64,000 nt of DNA from Sphingobium sp. MI1205. GTDB taxonomy: Bacteria > Pseudomonadota > Alphaproteobacteria > Sphingomonadales > Sphingomonadaceae. Position 1 is the first letter of the stretch; each line of letters begins with the position of its first letter. The stretch lies in the NCBI RefSeq assembly GCF_001563285.1, contig NZ_CP005188.1:1121501-1185500 (forward strand), written 5' to 3'. A program made the translations under genes and the position numbers. The notes below the pieces were generated by a model. It worked only from the letters and a program-made list of their open reading frames with translations, was not told the DNA's origin and searched no databases. Positions 10,421 through 20,263 of the stretch are shown here, one piece after another.

Positions 10421-11179
10421 ATGGCGGCTCCTGTCGTCACCATGCACCAATTGATCGAGGCTGGCGCCCACTTCGGCCACCAGACCCACCGCTGGAACCC
10501 GCGCATGAAGCCGTACATCTTCGGCGATCGCAACGGCATCCACATCCTTGACCTGTCCCAGACCGTGCCGCTGTTTGGCCGTGCGCTCGACTTCGTGTCG
10601 GCGACCGTCGCCGCCGGCGGCAAGGTGCTGTTCGTCGGCACCAAGCGCCAGGCGCAGGATCCGATCGCTGAAGCTGCTCGCAAGTCGGGCCAGCACTTCG
10701 TCAACCATCGCTGGCTGGGCGGCATGCTCACCAACTGGAAGACCATCTCGGGCTCGATCAAGCGCCTGAAGACGCTTGAGGAAAAGCTGTCGGGTGACAC
10801 CCACGGCTTCACCAAGAAGGAAGTTCTTCAGATGACCCGCGAGCGCGAAAAACTTGAGCTTTCGCTGGGCGGCATCCGCGACATGAACGGCATCCCCGAT
10901 GTCATGTTCGTGATCGATGCCAACAAGGAAGAATTGGCGATCAAGGAAGCCAACACACTGGGTATTCCGGTTGTTGCGATTCTCGATTCGAACGTCTCGC
11001 CTGACGGCATCGCTTTCCCGGTCCCGGCGAATGACGACGCCAGCCGCGCGATCCGCCTCTATTGCGACGCCGTCGCCGCAGCCGCCACGAAGGGCAACCG
11101 TGGTGCGCAGCAGGCTTCTGGCGTTGACCTTGGCGCTCTGGACGAGCCCGAGGTTGAAGAGGTCGTCGCGCAGGCCTGA
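10421..11179 (+). CDS. rpsB: 30S ribosomal protein S2
   Basis: A 252-residue S2 protein. It begins [20 protein letters not shown] and contains the signature [11 protein letters not shown] and the [13 protein letters not shown] segment. An AGGAG Shine-Dalgarno (GGAAGGAGAAAGACC) precedes the ATG. The C-terminal tail is acidic ([11 protein letters not shown]) as in other alphaproteobacteria. It heads the rpsB-tsf pair; a 10-bp hairpin sits between the two genes. Confidence 0.98.
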   Translation: MAAPVVTMHQLIEAGAHFGHQTHRWNPRMKPYIFGDRNGIHILDLSQTVPLFGRALDFVSATVAAGGKVLFVGTKRQAQDPIAEAARKSGQHFVNHRWLGGMLTNWKTISGSIKRLKTLEEKLSGDTHGFTKKEVLQMTREREKLELSLGGIRDMNGIPDVMFVIDANKEELAIKEANTLGIPVVAILDSNVSPDGIAFPVPANDDASRAIRLYCDAVAAAATKGNRGAQQASGVDLGALDEPEVEEVVAQA

Positions 11180-11211
11180 TCCCGCGGTCTTCGAACTGCA
11201 AGATTAACAGG

Positions 11212-11242
11212 CTAGGGCGCGCTCCACCGGACCGCGCCCTAG
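11212..11242 (+). terminator. Hairpin between rpsB and tsf
   Basis: Arms CTAGGGCGCG (11212-11221) and CGCGCCCTAG (11233-11242) pair perfectly over 10 bp around an 11-nt loop. Only a weak TCTATATTT follows, so this is more likely a partial attenuator or a processing/stability element than a full terminator. It would allow more S2 than EF-Ts message, or the reverse after processing. Confidence 0.5.
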
Positions 11243-11281
11243 TCTATATTTGAACCCCATCGAACATTTAGGAGCCGAAAC

Positions 11282-12214
11282 ATGGCCGAGATTACCGCTG
11301 CCGCCGTCAAGGAACTGCGCGACCGTTCGGGCGCCGGCATGATGGATTGCAAGAAGGCGCTCTCCGAAGCCAATGGTGACATGGAAGCCGCTGTCGATTG
11401 GCTGCGCGCCAAGGGTCTTGCTGCTGCGCAGAAGAAGTCCAGCCGCACTGCTGCTGAAGGTCTGGTCGGCGTTGCCGTCGCTGGTACAAAGGGTGTTGCC
11501 GTCGAAGTGAACAGCGAGACCGACTTCGTTGCGAAAAACGACCAGTTCCAGGATTTCGTCCGTACCGTCGCGCAGATCGCGCTTGAGCAGGGCACGAGCG
11601 ATGCGGAAACTCTGGCGAACGCGGCATACCCCGCTGGTGGCACGGTTGCCGAGAAGCTGGTCGCCAACATCGCGACCATCGGCGAGAACCAGAATTTGCG
11701 TCGGGTTGGTCAGGTCGAAGTGAGCCAGGGTGCGGTTGTGGCTTATGTCCATAACGCCGCTGCGCCGGGCTTGGGCAAGATTGGTGTGCTCGTCGCCCTC
11801 GAAGGTGATGCGCCTGCCGATGTGCTGGAGCCGCTGGGCAAGCAGATCGCGATGCATATCGCTGCCGCCTTCCCGCTGGCGCTGTCGGCGGACGACATCG
11901 ATCCTGCGATCATCGAGCGTGAAGCGGCCATTGCGCGCGAGAAGAACGCCGACAAAATCGCTGGTAAGTCCGAAGAAATCGCCGCCAAGATCATCAATGG
12001 TCCGGTTGAAAAGTTCCGCAAGGACAATGCTCTTCTGACGCAGGCTTTTGTGATGGACGGCAAGACCCCGGTGCAGGACGTTGTCGCTGCGGCGGCCAAG
12101 GAATCCGGCAAGTCGATCACCCTCAAATCCTATGTCCGTTTCCAGCTGGGCGAAGGCATTGAGAAGGAAGTCAGTGATTTTGCTGCTGAAGTGGCTGCGG
12201 CTGCAGGCGTCTGA
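11282..12214 (+). CDS. tsf: Translation elongation factor Ts
   Basis: The guanine nucleotide exchange factor for EF-Tu. The N-terminal helical domain contains the signature [16 protein letters not shown], and the second signature [12 protein letters not shown] is at about residues 77-88. Length (310) is typical of alphaproteobacteria. An AGGAG lies upstream of the ATG (TTTAGGAGCCGAAAC). It follows rpsB and precedes pyrH and frr in the standard order. Confidence 0.98.
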   Translation: MAEITAAAVKELRDRSGAGMMDCKKALSEANGDMEAAVDWLRAKGLAAAQKKSSRTAAEGLVGVAVAGTKGVAVEVNSETDFVAKNDQFQDFVRTVAQIALEQGTSDAETLANAAYPAGGTVAEKLVANIATIGENQNLRRVGQVEVSQGAVVAYVHNAAAPGLGKIGVLVALEGDAPADVLEPLGKQIAMHIAAAFPLALSADDIDPAIIEREAAIAREKNADKIAGKSEEIAAKIINGPVEKFRKDNALLTQAFVMDGKTPVQDVVAAAAKESGKSITLKSYVRFQLGEGIEKEVSDFAAEVAAAAGV

Positions 12215-12309
12215 TCGCGGTCTTACCTGACAAAGCGTTCGGTTCAGGCGGCGTGCGGGAGGCAAGGCTTCTCGACAAGTTGGCCAGGGACGCTAAGGAC
12301 TTCACAGAG

Positions 12310-12337
12310 TGGCGCGCGCTGCCTAAGGTGCGCGCCA
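12310..12337 (+). terminator. Probable terminator after tsf
   Basis: An 8-bp perfect stem (TGGCGCGC, 12310-12317, with 12330-12337) and a 12-nt loop, followed by TTTCCTTGT. It lies in the 160-bp gap between tsf and pyrH, so pyrH-frr-uppS probably has its own promoter or depends on read-through. Confidence 0.55.
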
Positions 12338-12374
12338 TTTCCTTGTCTGCTTCATTAATGGAATCTGGCCCCGC

Positions 12375-13100
12375 ATGACTCGTCCGCCGTTCAAGCGCAT
12401 ATTGCTGAAACTCTCGGGCGAAGTGCTGATGGGGCAGGGGCAGTTCGGCATCGAACCGGAAACGGTGAATCGCGTCGCGAGCGAGATCGCGGCGGCGAAG
12501 GATGCCGGTTTTGAGCTGTGCGTCGTTGTCGGCGGCGGTAATATCTTCCGGGGCCTCGCGGGTGCTGCCAAGGGCTTTGATCGCGCGAGTGCTGATTATA
12601 TGGGTATGCTCGCGACCGTTATGAACGCGCTTGCGGTGCAGAATGCGCTGGAACAGCTAGGATACGATACAAGGGTTCAGTCCGCGATTCCGATGGCGAC
12701 GGTTTGTGAGCCGTACATCCGGCGCAAGGCGGTGCGCCACATGGAAAAGGGCCGCATTGTAATCTTTGCGGCTGGTACGGGCAGTCCTTTCTTCACCACC
12801 GATACCACGGCGGCTCTGCGTGCGGCGGAAATGAATTGCGATGCACTGTTCAAGGGGACCAGTGTTGATGGTATCTACAACGCCGATCCAAAGAAGGCGC
12901 CGGACGCCGTTCGCTATGATGAAATCAGCTTTGACCGCGTGTTGACGGATAATCTTAAGGTCATGGACGCGAGCGCCATTGCACTCTGCCGCGAAAACAA
13001 TATTCCCATCGTCGTATTCAACATCCGCGAAACGGGCAATCTGGCCAAGGTGCTGGCCGGTGACGGTGTCGCGACGATCGTGCAAAATCAGGAGCGCTGA
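12375..13100 (+). CDS. pyrH: Uridylate kinase (UMP kinase)
   Basis: Phosphorylates UMP to UDP, feeding pyrimidine and UDP-sugar pools. It is an amino-acid-kinase-fold protein of 241 residues with the N-terminal KLSGEVLMG, the glycine-rich [10 protein letters not shown], and the [11 protein letters not shown] region of bacterial UMP kinases. It is followed 6 nt later by frr. The gene order tsf-pyrH-frr is conserved in bacteria. Confidence 0.97.
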   Translation: MTRPPFKRILLKLSGEVLMGQGQFGIEPETVNRVASEIAAAKDAGFELCVVVGGGNIFRGLAGAAKGFDRASADYMGMLATVMNALAVQNALEQLGYDTRVQSAIPMATVCEPYIRRKAVRHMEKGRIVIFAAGTGSPFFTTDTTAALRAAEMNCDALFKGTSVDGIYNADPKKAPDAVRYDEISFDRVLTDNLKVMDASAIALCRENNIPIVVFNIRETGNLAKVLAGDGVATIVQNQER

Positions 13101-13106
13101 AAGACC

Positions 13107-13664
13107 ATGGCTCAATATGACAAAGCCGACCTCGAACGCCGCATGCACGGCGCCATCGAATCGCTGAAGGGCGATCTGGCGGGGCTGCGCACCGGCCGCG
13201 CCAATATCCAGCTGCTCGATCCGGTTACGGTCGAAGTTTATGGCGCACATATGCCGCTCAATCAGGTGGCGACTGTCTCCGCGCCCGAGCCGCGCATGCT
13301 GTCCGTGCAGGTGTGGGATAAGAGCAATGTGGGGCCGGCGGATAAGGCTATTCGATCGGCGGGCCTGGGCCTCAACCCGATCGTGGATGGCCAGACGCTG
13401 CGACTGCCGATCCCCGACCTGACTGAGGAGCGGCGCAAGGAGCTGGCGAAGCTCGCTAGCAAATATGCCGAGGGCGCGCGCATCGCCGTTCGTAACGTGC
13501 GCCGTGACGGCATGGACAGCCTCAAGGCTGATGAGAAAAAGGGCGAGATCAGCGAGGATGAGCGCAAGCGGCTGGAAACAGAGGTGCAGAAGCTGACCGA
13601 CAGCACCATCGCGGACATCGATGCTACCGCAGCCGCCAAGGAGAAGGAAATTCTCGGCCACTGA
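13107..13664 (+). CDS. frr: Ribosome recycling factor
   Basis: Splits post-termination ribosomes together with EF-G. The 185-residue protein has the RRF signature (residues [12 protein letters not shown] near the N-terminus, [14 protein letters not shown] in the middle, and the alpha-helical bundle with basic RNVRRDGMD). The start follows pyrH by 6 nt. Downstream, a run of nine Cs (13676-13684) separates it from uppS. Confidence 0.98.
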   Translation: MAQYDKADLERRMHGAIESLKGDLAGLRTGRANIQLLDPVTVEVYGAHMPLNQVATVSAPEPRMLSVQVWDKSNVGPADKAIRSAGLGLNPIVDGQTLRLPIPDLTEERRKELAKLASKYAEGARIAVRNVRRDGMDSLKADEKKGEISEDERKRLETEVQKLTDSTIADIDATAAAKEKEILGH

Positions 13665-13710
13665 GCCGGGACGCTCCCCCCCCCGTGCCCACCGCTCGTG
13701 CAACATACTG

Positions 13711-14454
13711 ATGGCCAGCCAAGTCCAGTCCGACCTCGCTCGCGGTGGTGCTTCCGGTCATGGTGCGCGTCACGTCGCCATCATCATGGATGGCAATGGT
13801 CGTTGGGCTAAGAAGCGCTTTCTTCCTCGGATTGCCGGGCACCGTGCTGGCGTGGAAGCAGTGCGCCGGGTCGCGCGGGCAGCGCGCGAGTTGGGGCTGG
13901 AGTGTCTAACGCTCTACGCATTCTCCTCCGAAAACTGGAAGCGGCCTGCCAGGGAAGTGGCCGATCTCATGCGGCTGCTGCGGCATTTCATCGAATCGGA
14001 TCTGGACGAATTTCATGAAAATGGCGTCCGATTACGCGTCATCGGCCATTACCGGGCGCTTGATCCTGCGCTGGTCGATCTCATAGAACAGGCTGTGGAG
14101 CGGACATCCTTCAATACCGGCCCGATCATCGCCATCGCGCTCAACTACGGCGCGCAGGACGAACTGGTGCGCGCGGCGCAAAGCATTGGGCGACGGGTCC
14201 AGTCCGGTCAGCTCGACCCGGAGGCTATCGGAATTAGCGATGTAGAGGCGGGCCTCGATACCGCCGATTTGCCGCCGCTCGACCTGCTGATCCGGACATC
14301 GGGCGAGCAGAGGCTCAGCAATTTCATGCTGTGGCAGGCGGCCTATGCCGAACTTTATTTCACCGACACGCTGTGGCCCGATTTCGACGGGTCTGCGCTT
14401 GTAGAGGCGATAGATGCCTTTCGTCTGAGGGATCGCCGTTTCGGCGGCCTATAA
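13711..14454 (+). CDS. uppS: Undecaprenyl diphosphate synthase (cis-prenyltransferase)
   Basis: Makes the C55 lipid carrier for peptidoglycan and polysaccharides by adding isopentenyl units to farnesyl diphosphate. The family motifs are all present: HVAIIMDGNGRWAK near the N-terminus with the catalytic Asp, FSSENWKRP, and the C-terminal RTSGEQRLSNFMLWQ. I chose ATG 13711 (247 residues); the ORF is open to 13621 but this extra part overlaps frr. It is followed after 3 nt by cdsA, and then dxr, so precursor supply and lipid synthesis share an operon. Confidence 0.96.
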   Translation: MASQVQSDLARGGASGHGARHVAIIMDGNGRWAKKRFLPRIAGHRAGVEAVRRVARAARELGLECLTLYAFSSENWKRPAREVADLMRLLRHFIESDLDEFHENGVRLRVIGHYRALDPALVDLIEQAVERTSFNTGPIIAIALNYGAQDELVRAAQSIGRRVQSGQLDPEAIGISDVEAGLDTADLPPLDLLIRTSGEQRLSNFMLWQAAYAELYFTDTLWPDFDGSALVEAIDAFRLRDRRFGGL

Positions 14455-14457
14455 TCC

Positions 14458-15234
14458 ATGTCAAGCGAACTTCGCATCCGTACGATCGTTGGCCTCTTTC
14501 TTGTGCTTCTGGCTTTGGCGGCGCTCTATTTTGGCGGATTTGCCTTCTGGCTTCTGCTTGTAGTCGCTGGCGTACTGATGCAGGGGGAATGGGCCGATCT
14601 GACAAGTACCGGGTCTGAGCATCGGCGGATGTCGATGTTTGCGGTGTCGGTTCCGCTGGCGCTCCTTTGCCCCCTTGCGGCCGGCGTTTCATGGACGGCT
14701 TTCACACTGATCGTGGCTGCTTTTTTCTTTGTGATGCTGACTACTCGCTCTGTTCGCTTGGCGTTGGGCATAGTCTACGTCTGCGTTCCGGTGATGGCCC
14801 TTATTTTTCTGCGGCAACAGCAGCCGGGAGGCTTAGGCGTTCTGTTGGCCTTCTGGGCGCTGGCGCTCGTCTGGGCGACGGATATCGGCGCCTATTTTGC
14901 GGGGCGCGCCATCGGCGGCCCCAAGCTCGCGCGCAGAATCAGTCCGTCCAAGACCTGGGCGGGGCTGGGCGGCGGCGTGGTTGCGGCGCTGATGCTAGGG
15001 TTCGTGCTGCATCGATTTGCCGACCTGCCAAGCCAGCTTGCGGCCGCCAGCGGTTTGCTGGCGGTGGCCGCGCAACTGGGCGACCTGCTCGAAAGCGCGA
15101 TGAAGCGGCACGCAGGCGTCAAAGACAGTGGTAATCTGCTTCCTGGCCATGGGGGTGTGATGGACAGGCTCGATGGCGTTGCCACTGCGGCTCCGCTGGC
15201 CGCGCTGATTTACCTCTTTCTGGTATCTGCCTGA
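14458..15234 (+). CDS. cdsA: Phosphatidate cytidylyltransferase (CDP-diglyceride synthase)
   Basis: Makes CDP-diacylglycerol from phosphatidate and CTP, the precursor of all phospholipids including the phosphatidylserine made by PssA at 9.2 kb. It is a 258-residue polytopic membrane protein with the C-terminal signature KRHAGVKDSGNLLPGHGGV followed by DRLDG, which carries the conserved Lys and Asp residues. Its TGA shares one base with the dxr ATG (TGATG). Confidence 0.95.
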   Translation: MSSELRIRTIVGLFLVLLALAALYFGGFAFWLLLVVAGVLMQGEWADLTSTGSEHRRMSMFAVSVPLALLCPLAAGVSWTAFTLIVAAFFFVMLTTRSVRLALGIVYVCVPVMALIFLRQQQPGGLGVLLAFWALALVWATDIGAYFAGRAIGGPKLARRISPSKTWAGLGGGVVAALMLGFVLHRFADLPSQLAAASGLLAVAAQLGDLLESAMKRHAGVKDSGNLLPGHGGVMDRLDGVATAAPLAALIYLFLVSA

Positions 15235-16394
15235 TGCGTAAAAAAATCTCCATTTTTGGTGCGACAGGCTCGGTCGGCATGTCGACGCTCGACCTCATAG
15301 AGCGCGATCCAGATGTCTTTGAAATCGTGGCCCTGACGGCGCACAGTGATGTCGATGGTCTTGCAGCGCTGGCGCGCCGATCCAACGCCCGGATGGCTGT
15401 AATCGGAGACCCTGCACGCTATAATGCACTGAGGACGGCGCTGCAGGGATCAGGAGTTGAGGCTGCCGCAGGCGAAGCAGCCCTGGTTGAAGCAGCCGAG
15501 GCGGGGGCTGACTGGAGCATGGCGGCGATTGTGGGCTGCGCTGGCCTGCGCCCCGCTATGGCGGCGTTGAAGGCAGGTGGAACGGTTGCGCTGGCCAACA
15601 AGGAGTCGTTGGTATCGGCAGGCGCCCTGATGATGGACGCGGTGGAACATTCGGGCGCGACGCTGCTGCCGGTGGACAGTGAGCATAATGCGATATTTCA
15701 GTGCCTTGCCGGGAGCAGCTTGAGTGATGTCGCAAGAATCATACTGACGGCGAGCGGCGGCCCGTTCCGCATGCGCAGCCGGGATGAGATGCGCTCCATC
15801 ACCCCGTCGCAGGCGGTGGCGCATCCCAACTGGTCGATGGGGGCGAAGATCAGCGTCGATAGCGCGACGATGATGAATAAGGGGCTGGAACTGATTGAGG
15901 CGGTCCACCTCTTTCCTGTCGGCCTCGACCGGATCGAGATACTGGTCCATCCCCAATCAATCATCCATAGCATGGTCGAATATCGGGACCGCTCCACGCT
16001 GGCGCAGCTTGGATCGCCGGATATGCGCATTCCGATCGCAAGCGCGCTTGCCTGGCCTGCCCGGATGGAAACGCCATGCCAGCCCCTGGATCTCGCAACT
16101 GTAGGGCGGCTCGATTTCGAGGCTCCTGATGAGGAGCGCTTTCCTGCGCTCCGCCTGGCTCGGCAAGTAGCGCAGGAAGGCGGGGCGGCGCCCGCCATTT
16201 TGAACGCGGCCAATGAGGTGGCCGTGGCGGCCTTCCTTAAAGGCGCCATTGGCTTCCTTGATATCGCCATGATTGTGGAGGATGTTCTGAACCGCTATAG
16301 CGCGCCTGTGCCAAGCTGTATCGACGATGTGCTGGAAGCGGATGCGCAGGCGCGAACCCAAGCTCGACATGTGATGGAAAGATTGACTGCTTGA
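15234..16394 (+). CDS. dxr: 1-deoxy-D-xylulose 5-phosphate reductoisomerase
   Basis: The first committed step of the MEP isoprenoid pathway, giving 2-C-methyl-D-erythritol 4-phosphate. Visible motifs: NADPH-binding GATGSVGMSTLDL at the N-terminus, ANKESLVSAG, LPVDSEHNA with the metal-binding Asp and Glu, SGGPFR, and HPNWSMGAKISVDSAT. Length (386) is normal. It overlaps cdsA by 1 nt and rseP by 4 nt, so the cdsA-dxr-rseP block is tightly coupled. Confidence 0.97.
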   Translation: MRKKISIFGATGSVGMSTLDLIERDPDVFEIVALTAHSDVDGLAALARRSNARMAVIGDPARYNALRTALQGSGVEAAAGEAALVEAAEAGADWSMAAIVGCAGLRPAMAALKAGGTVALANKESLVSAGALMMDAVEHSGATLLPVDSEHNAIFQCLAGSSLSDVARIILTASGGPFRMRSRDEMRSITPSQAVAHPNWSMGAKISVDSATMMNKGLELIEAVHLFPVGLDRIEILVHPQSIIHSMVEYRDRSTLAQLGSPDMRIPIASALAWPARMETPCQPLDLATVGRLDFEAPDEERFPALRLARQVAQEGGAAPAILNAANEVAVAAFLKGAIGFLDIAMIVEDVLNRYSAPVPSCIDDVLEADAQARTQARHVMERLTA

Positions 16395-17524
16395 TCCAGA
16401 ATCCCGGTTTTCTGCTGACCGTCCTTGCATTTGTAGCGGTCATCGGACCGCTCGTTTTCGTGCATGAACTGGGTCATTATCTGGTCGGCCGCTGGTGCGG
16501 GGTTAAGGCCGAGGCGTTCTCGATCGGCTTCGGCCCGGAAATCGCCGCCTGGGTGGACCGGCGCGGCACCCGCTGGCGGATCGGTGCGCTGCCGCTGGGC
16601 GGTTATGTCCGCTTCAAGGGTGACATGAACGCCGCCAGCCAGACCGATCCGGCCTGGCTGCAGCTTCCCTCTGCTGAACGCGCGGAAAGCTTCCCGGCGA
16701 AACCGCTTTGGCAAAGAGCTGCGATCGTGGCGGCCGGACCGCTGATCAACTTCCTTTTCGCTATCCTTGTCCTTGCGACCTTTGCCGTCGTTCATGGTGA
16801 GAGCCGGACGCCTGCCGTTGCCGGTCAGGTCCAACCGGGTAGCGCAGCTGCTGCGGCCGGCATCCAGCCGGGGGACCGTATCGTCTCGCTCAACGGGCGG
16901 GAAATGGCGACCTTCGACGATATTCGCCTCTACGCGCAGATCCGTCCCGATGAACCGGTGACCATCCTGATCGAGCGGGCGGGCCAGAACATCGAACGGC
17001 AAGGCCGGGTTGGCGCAGTGCAGGAACGTGATGGCTTTGGCAACAGCTTCCGGATCGGGCGGCTGGGCATCGCGCCGGGCGATCCAGTGATCGAACCCGT
17101 CGCGCTTTGGCGTGCGCCGATTGTCGCTATCAAGCAGACGGGCCAGATCGTCCGCACGATGGTGGAAACACTGGGCCAGATATTGGGCGGCGGCCGGTCC
17201 GTGAAGGAGTTGGGTGGCCCTCTCAAGATTGCGGAAGTTTCGGGTCAGGCGGCTACGTTGGGCCTGGAAAGCTTCGTCTTCTTCATGGCGCTGATCTCGA
17301 TTAACTTGGGGTTCATCAACTTGTTGCCAATTCCCATGCTGGATGGCGGGCATCTGCTGTTTTACGGGGTGGAGGCGATACAGCGCAGGCCGGTCAGTCC
17401 GCGCGTTCAGGAATGGGCTTACCGGTCGGGTCTGGCGATGCTCCTGGCGATGATGATGCTGGTGACTTTCAACGATTTATCTTCTTTCGGGCTCTGGGAA
17501 CGCCTGTCCGGCTTGATCGGATAA
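16391..17524 (+). CDS. rseP: Site-2 intramembrane zinc protease RseP
   Basis: Cleaves transmembrane substrates such as anti-sigma factors in the envelope-stress response. The zinc motif HELGH is at residues 25-29 in the first membrane helix, a PDZ domain spans about residues 125-200 (GQVQPGSAAAAAGIQPGDRI), and the third zinc ligand is in NLLPIPMLDGGHLLF near the C-terminus. Only one PDZ domain is apparent, as in many alphaproteobacteria. The TTG start overlaps the dxr TGA (TTGA). It is followed by bamA in the conserved order. Confidence 0.95.
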   Translation: MIQNPGFLLTVLAFVAVIGPLVFVHELGHYLVGRWCGVKAEAFSIGFGPEIAAWVDRRGTRWRIGALPLGGYVRFKGDMNAASQTDPAWLQLPSAERAESFPAKPLWQRAAIVAAGPLINFLFAILVLATFAVVHGESRTPAVAGQVQPGSAAAAAGIQPGDRIVSLNGREMATFDDIRLYAQIRPDEPVTILIERAGQNIERQGRVGAVQERDGFGNSFRIGRLGIAPGDPVIEPVALWRAPIVAIKQTGQIVRTMVETLGQILGGGRSVKELGGPLKIAEVSGQAATLGLESFVFFMALISINLGFINLLPIPMLDGGHLLFYGVEAIQRRPVSPRVQEWAYRSGLAMLLAMMMLVTFNDLSSFGLWERLSGLIG

Positions 17525-17620
17525 GCTGTATCGGGCAGGGAGACGCGATTTAGCGCCATCTTTCCCGGCGTGAACGAACATTGCTTTTTTTGTAAAAGGG
17601 TAGAGCGGGTGACAGCGAAG

Positions 17621-20263
17621 ATGAGCAGCAAGAGACAGCGCCCGGTTGTCGCGGCCCTTCTGGCAACGACGATGTTCGGCGGCCTGTCTGCCGTTCCCGC
17701 CCTGGCGCAGGAAGCTGCCGCGCCGACTGCGGTCGCGCCAGCCGCTGCGCCGGTCATGGGCACTGTCCGCAGCATCAATGTCGTTGGCCAGCAGCGCCTG
17801 GAACCAGACACGGTTTTGTCATACACCAAACTGCGCATTGGTCAGGCCTTCACCCGGGAATCGCTCGATCAGGCACTGCGCGACCTTTACGAAACCGAAC
17901 TGTTCGCTGACGTTCAGATCCGCAACGACAGTGGCGCGCTGACGGTTGAGATAAAGGAAAATCCGGTCATCAACCGCATCGTGTTGGAAGGCAACAAGCG
18001 GCTGAAGGAAGACAAGATCCGGCCGGAAATCAAGCTCGCGCCGCGTCAAATCTATACCCGGTCTAAGGTGCGCGCAGACGTTGCCCGCATCATAGAGCTG
18101 TATCGGCGCCAAGGCCGTTTCGCCGCGACGGTTGAACCCAAGATGGTGCAGCTCGACCAGAACCGAGTCGATATCGTTTTCGAAATTTCGGAAGGGCCCA
18201 AATCCAAGGTTCGCCAGATCAACGTGATCGGTAATGACAAATTCAGCGATGGCGAACTGCGCAGCCAGATGGTGACGAAGCAGTCGCGCTGGTTCCGCAT
18301 ATTCTCATCGGGCACCAGCTATGATCCCGATCGTCTGGCTTATGACCAGCAGAAGCTGCGCCAATTCTATCTGACCGAAGGCTATGCCGATTTCCGTGTG
18401 ATTTCCGCGGTTGCCGAACTGACGCCTGACAAGCAGGACTTCATCATCACCTATGTGGTCGAGGAGGGGCAGCGCTACAAGTTTGGCGATGTGAAGGTCG
18501 AATCCGACATTCGCGATTTGTCCGGCACGTCGCTCACCAAGACGTTGCCGATGAAGAAGGGCGACTGGTACAACGCCAAGCAGGTCGAGGACACGGTCGA
18601 TACGCTGAGTGAAACTGCCGGTTTGTTTGGCTATGCCTTCGCCGAGGTTCAGCCGGACTTCAATCGCGACAAGGATAGCCTTACGATGGGGATCAATTTC
18701 CGCATCGCCAATGCGCCGCGTGTCTATGTCGAACGGGTTGACATCAATGGCAATACGCTAACGCAGGACAAGGTCGTACGCCGCGAATTTCGCCTGGCGG
18801 AGGGTGATGCGTTTAATAGCTTCCTCGTCAAGCGCTCCAAGGACCGGATCAACTCGCTGGGCTTTTTTCAGGAAAGGCTGGATATCGAGCAGAAGCCCGG
18901 ATCTGCGCCGGACCGGATCATTCTGGAAACCAATGTACAGGAAAAATCGACCGGTGAACTGTCGCTGTCGGCAGGCTTCTCGTCGCTTGAGCGTTTCATC
19001 GTCGCTGCCTCGATCACCCAGCGCAATTTCCGGGGCAAGGGGCAAGAACTGCGGACGAGCGTCAATTACTCCAGCTATTCCAAATCGGTCGAAGTCGGTT
19101 TTACCGAACCCTATTTCATGGACAAGAATATCGCGCTTGGCGGCGATATCTACCGGCGTGACCTCAACAGCTTCCGCTTTACGAACAACAATGATCGCGA
19201 CACGACGTACGAGCAGACCACGACCGGTTTTCAGATCCGGGCGGGCGTGCCGATCACGGAATATATGTCGCTTGCCCTGCGCTACAGCCTCAACCTGGAC
19301 GATGTGAGCCTGGATGAGGACACCTATTATTCCGACACTGACGGTGATGGTGTAAGGGAATGTGACCCGATTCTGGCCGGGCGCTATCTGTGCGATGCGA
19401 TCGGTAAGCGGACAACCTCTTCGCTCGGCTACTCGCTGATCTATGACAATCGCGATAACCGTATTCGGCCGACGCGTGGGCATAATGTCGTCGTCAGCCA
19501 GGACTTCGCCGGGCTAGGTGGCAGCGTCAAATATGTGCGCACGCGGCTCAACGGCTCGAAATACTGGCCGCTGGGTAGCGGTTTCATTTTCTCGCTTTCG
19601 GGAGAAGGCGGTTATATTCATAGCCTTGAGGGTGACCGTCGGGATGCATCGGGCGCCTTGGTTGATCCCATTCGTCTCACCGACCGCTTTTTCCTGGGTA
19701 ATCCGCAAATTCGCGGTTTCGACATTCGCGGTATTGGTCCGCGCGTCGTAAGGCGGTACTACTCGACCACGACCGATACGACCGGTGCGATTACCGGGGC
19801 TTTGTCCACCGATAACAACAATCGTCGGGACGATGCGCTTGGCGGCAAGATTTATTATTTGGCTCGTGCTGAAATCGAAATTCCGTTGGGTTCCGGCGCA
19901 CGTGAAATGGGATTGCGGCCTTCAGTTTTTGTCGATGCTGGTGCCGTTGCCGGCTTGCGTGATCCTTTAACGACGCCTTTTGCTGGTTATTGTTCTGTTG
20001 GCAGCGGTACAACCGCGACGACAGTCCGCGCGGGTGGATCGCCACAGGCTCCGACCTGCCCCACCGGTGGAACGCATCTGAGCGGCACCGGCTTCGAAGA
20101 GCAATATCTTGGCGATACGCTCAAGCCGCGCGTCGCGGTGGGCTTCGGTATCAATTGGAACTCGCCCTTCGGGCCGTTCCGCATCGACATCGCCAAGGCC
20201 CTGCTCAAGGAACCAGGGGACGACACTCAGCTCATCAGCTTCAACGTAGGGACTCAATTCTAA
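17621..20263 (+). CDS. bamA: Outer membrane protein assembly factor BamA
   Basis: Central component of the BAM complex that folds beta-barrels into the outer membrane. A signal peptide (about residues 1-30, ending near PALAQE) is followed by POTRA repeats and a C-terminal 16-strand barrel ending in Phe (NVGTQF), the typical barrel signature. Length about 880, slightly longer than E. coli BamA. I chose ATG 17621; GTG 17609 would add four residues and the ORF extends to 17570. The ompH start follows the stop directly, with no intervening base. Confidence 0.95.
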   Translation: MSSKRQRPVVAALLATTMFGGLSAVPALAQEAAAPTAVAPAAAPVMGTVRSINVVGQQRLEPDTVLSYTKLRIGQAFTRESLDQALRDLYETELFADVQIRNDSGALTVEIKENPVINRIVLEGNKRLKEDKIRPEIKLAPRQIYTRSKVRADVARIIELYRRQGRFAATVEPKMVQLDQNRVDIVFEISEGPKSKVRQINVIGNDKFSDGELRSQMVTKQSRWFRIFSSGTSYDPDRLAYDQQKLRQFYLTEGYADFRVISAVAELTPDKQDFIITYVVEEGQRYKFGDVKVESDIRDLSGTSLTKTLPMKKGDWYNAKQVEDTVDTLSETAGLFGYAFAEVQPDFNRDKDSLTMGINFRIANAPRVYVERVDINGNTLTQDKVVRREFRLAEGDAFNSFLVKRSKDRINSLGFFQERLDIEQKPGSAPDRIILETNVQEKSTGELSLSAGFSSLERFIVAASITQRNFRGKGQELRTSVNYSSYSKSVEVGFTEPYFMDKNIALGGDIYRRDLNSFRFTNNNDRDTTYEQTTTGFQIRAGVPITEYMSLALRYSLNLDDVSLDEDTYYSDTDGDGVRECDPILAGRYLCDAIGKRTTSSLGYSLIYDNRDNRIRPTRGHNVVVSQDFAGLGGSVKYVRTRLNGSKYWPLGSGFIFSLSGEGGYIHSLEGDRRDASGALVDPIRLTDRFFLGNPQIRGFDIRGIGPRVVRRYYSTTTDTTGAITGALSTDNNNRRDDALGGKIYYLARAEIEIPLGSGAREMGLRPSVFVDAGAVAGLRDPLTTPFAGYCSVGSGTTATTVRAGGSPQAPTCPTGGTHLSGTGFEEQYLGDTLKPRVAVGFGINWNSPFGPFRIDIAKALLKEPGDDTQLISFNVGTQF

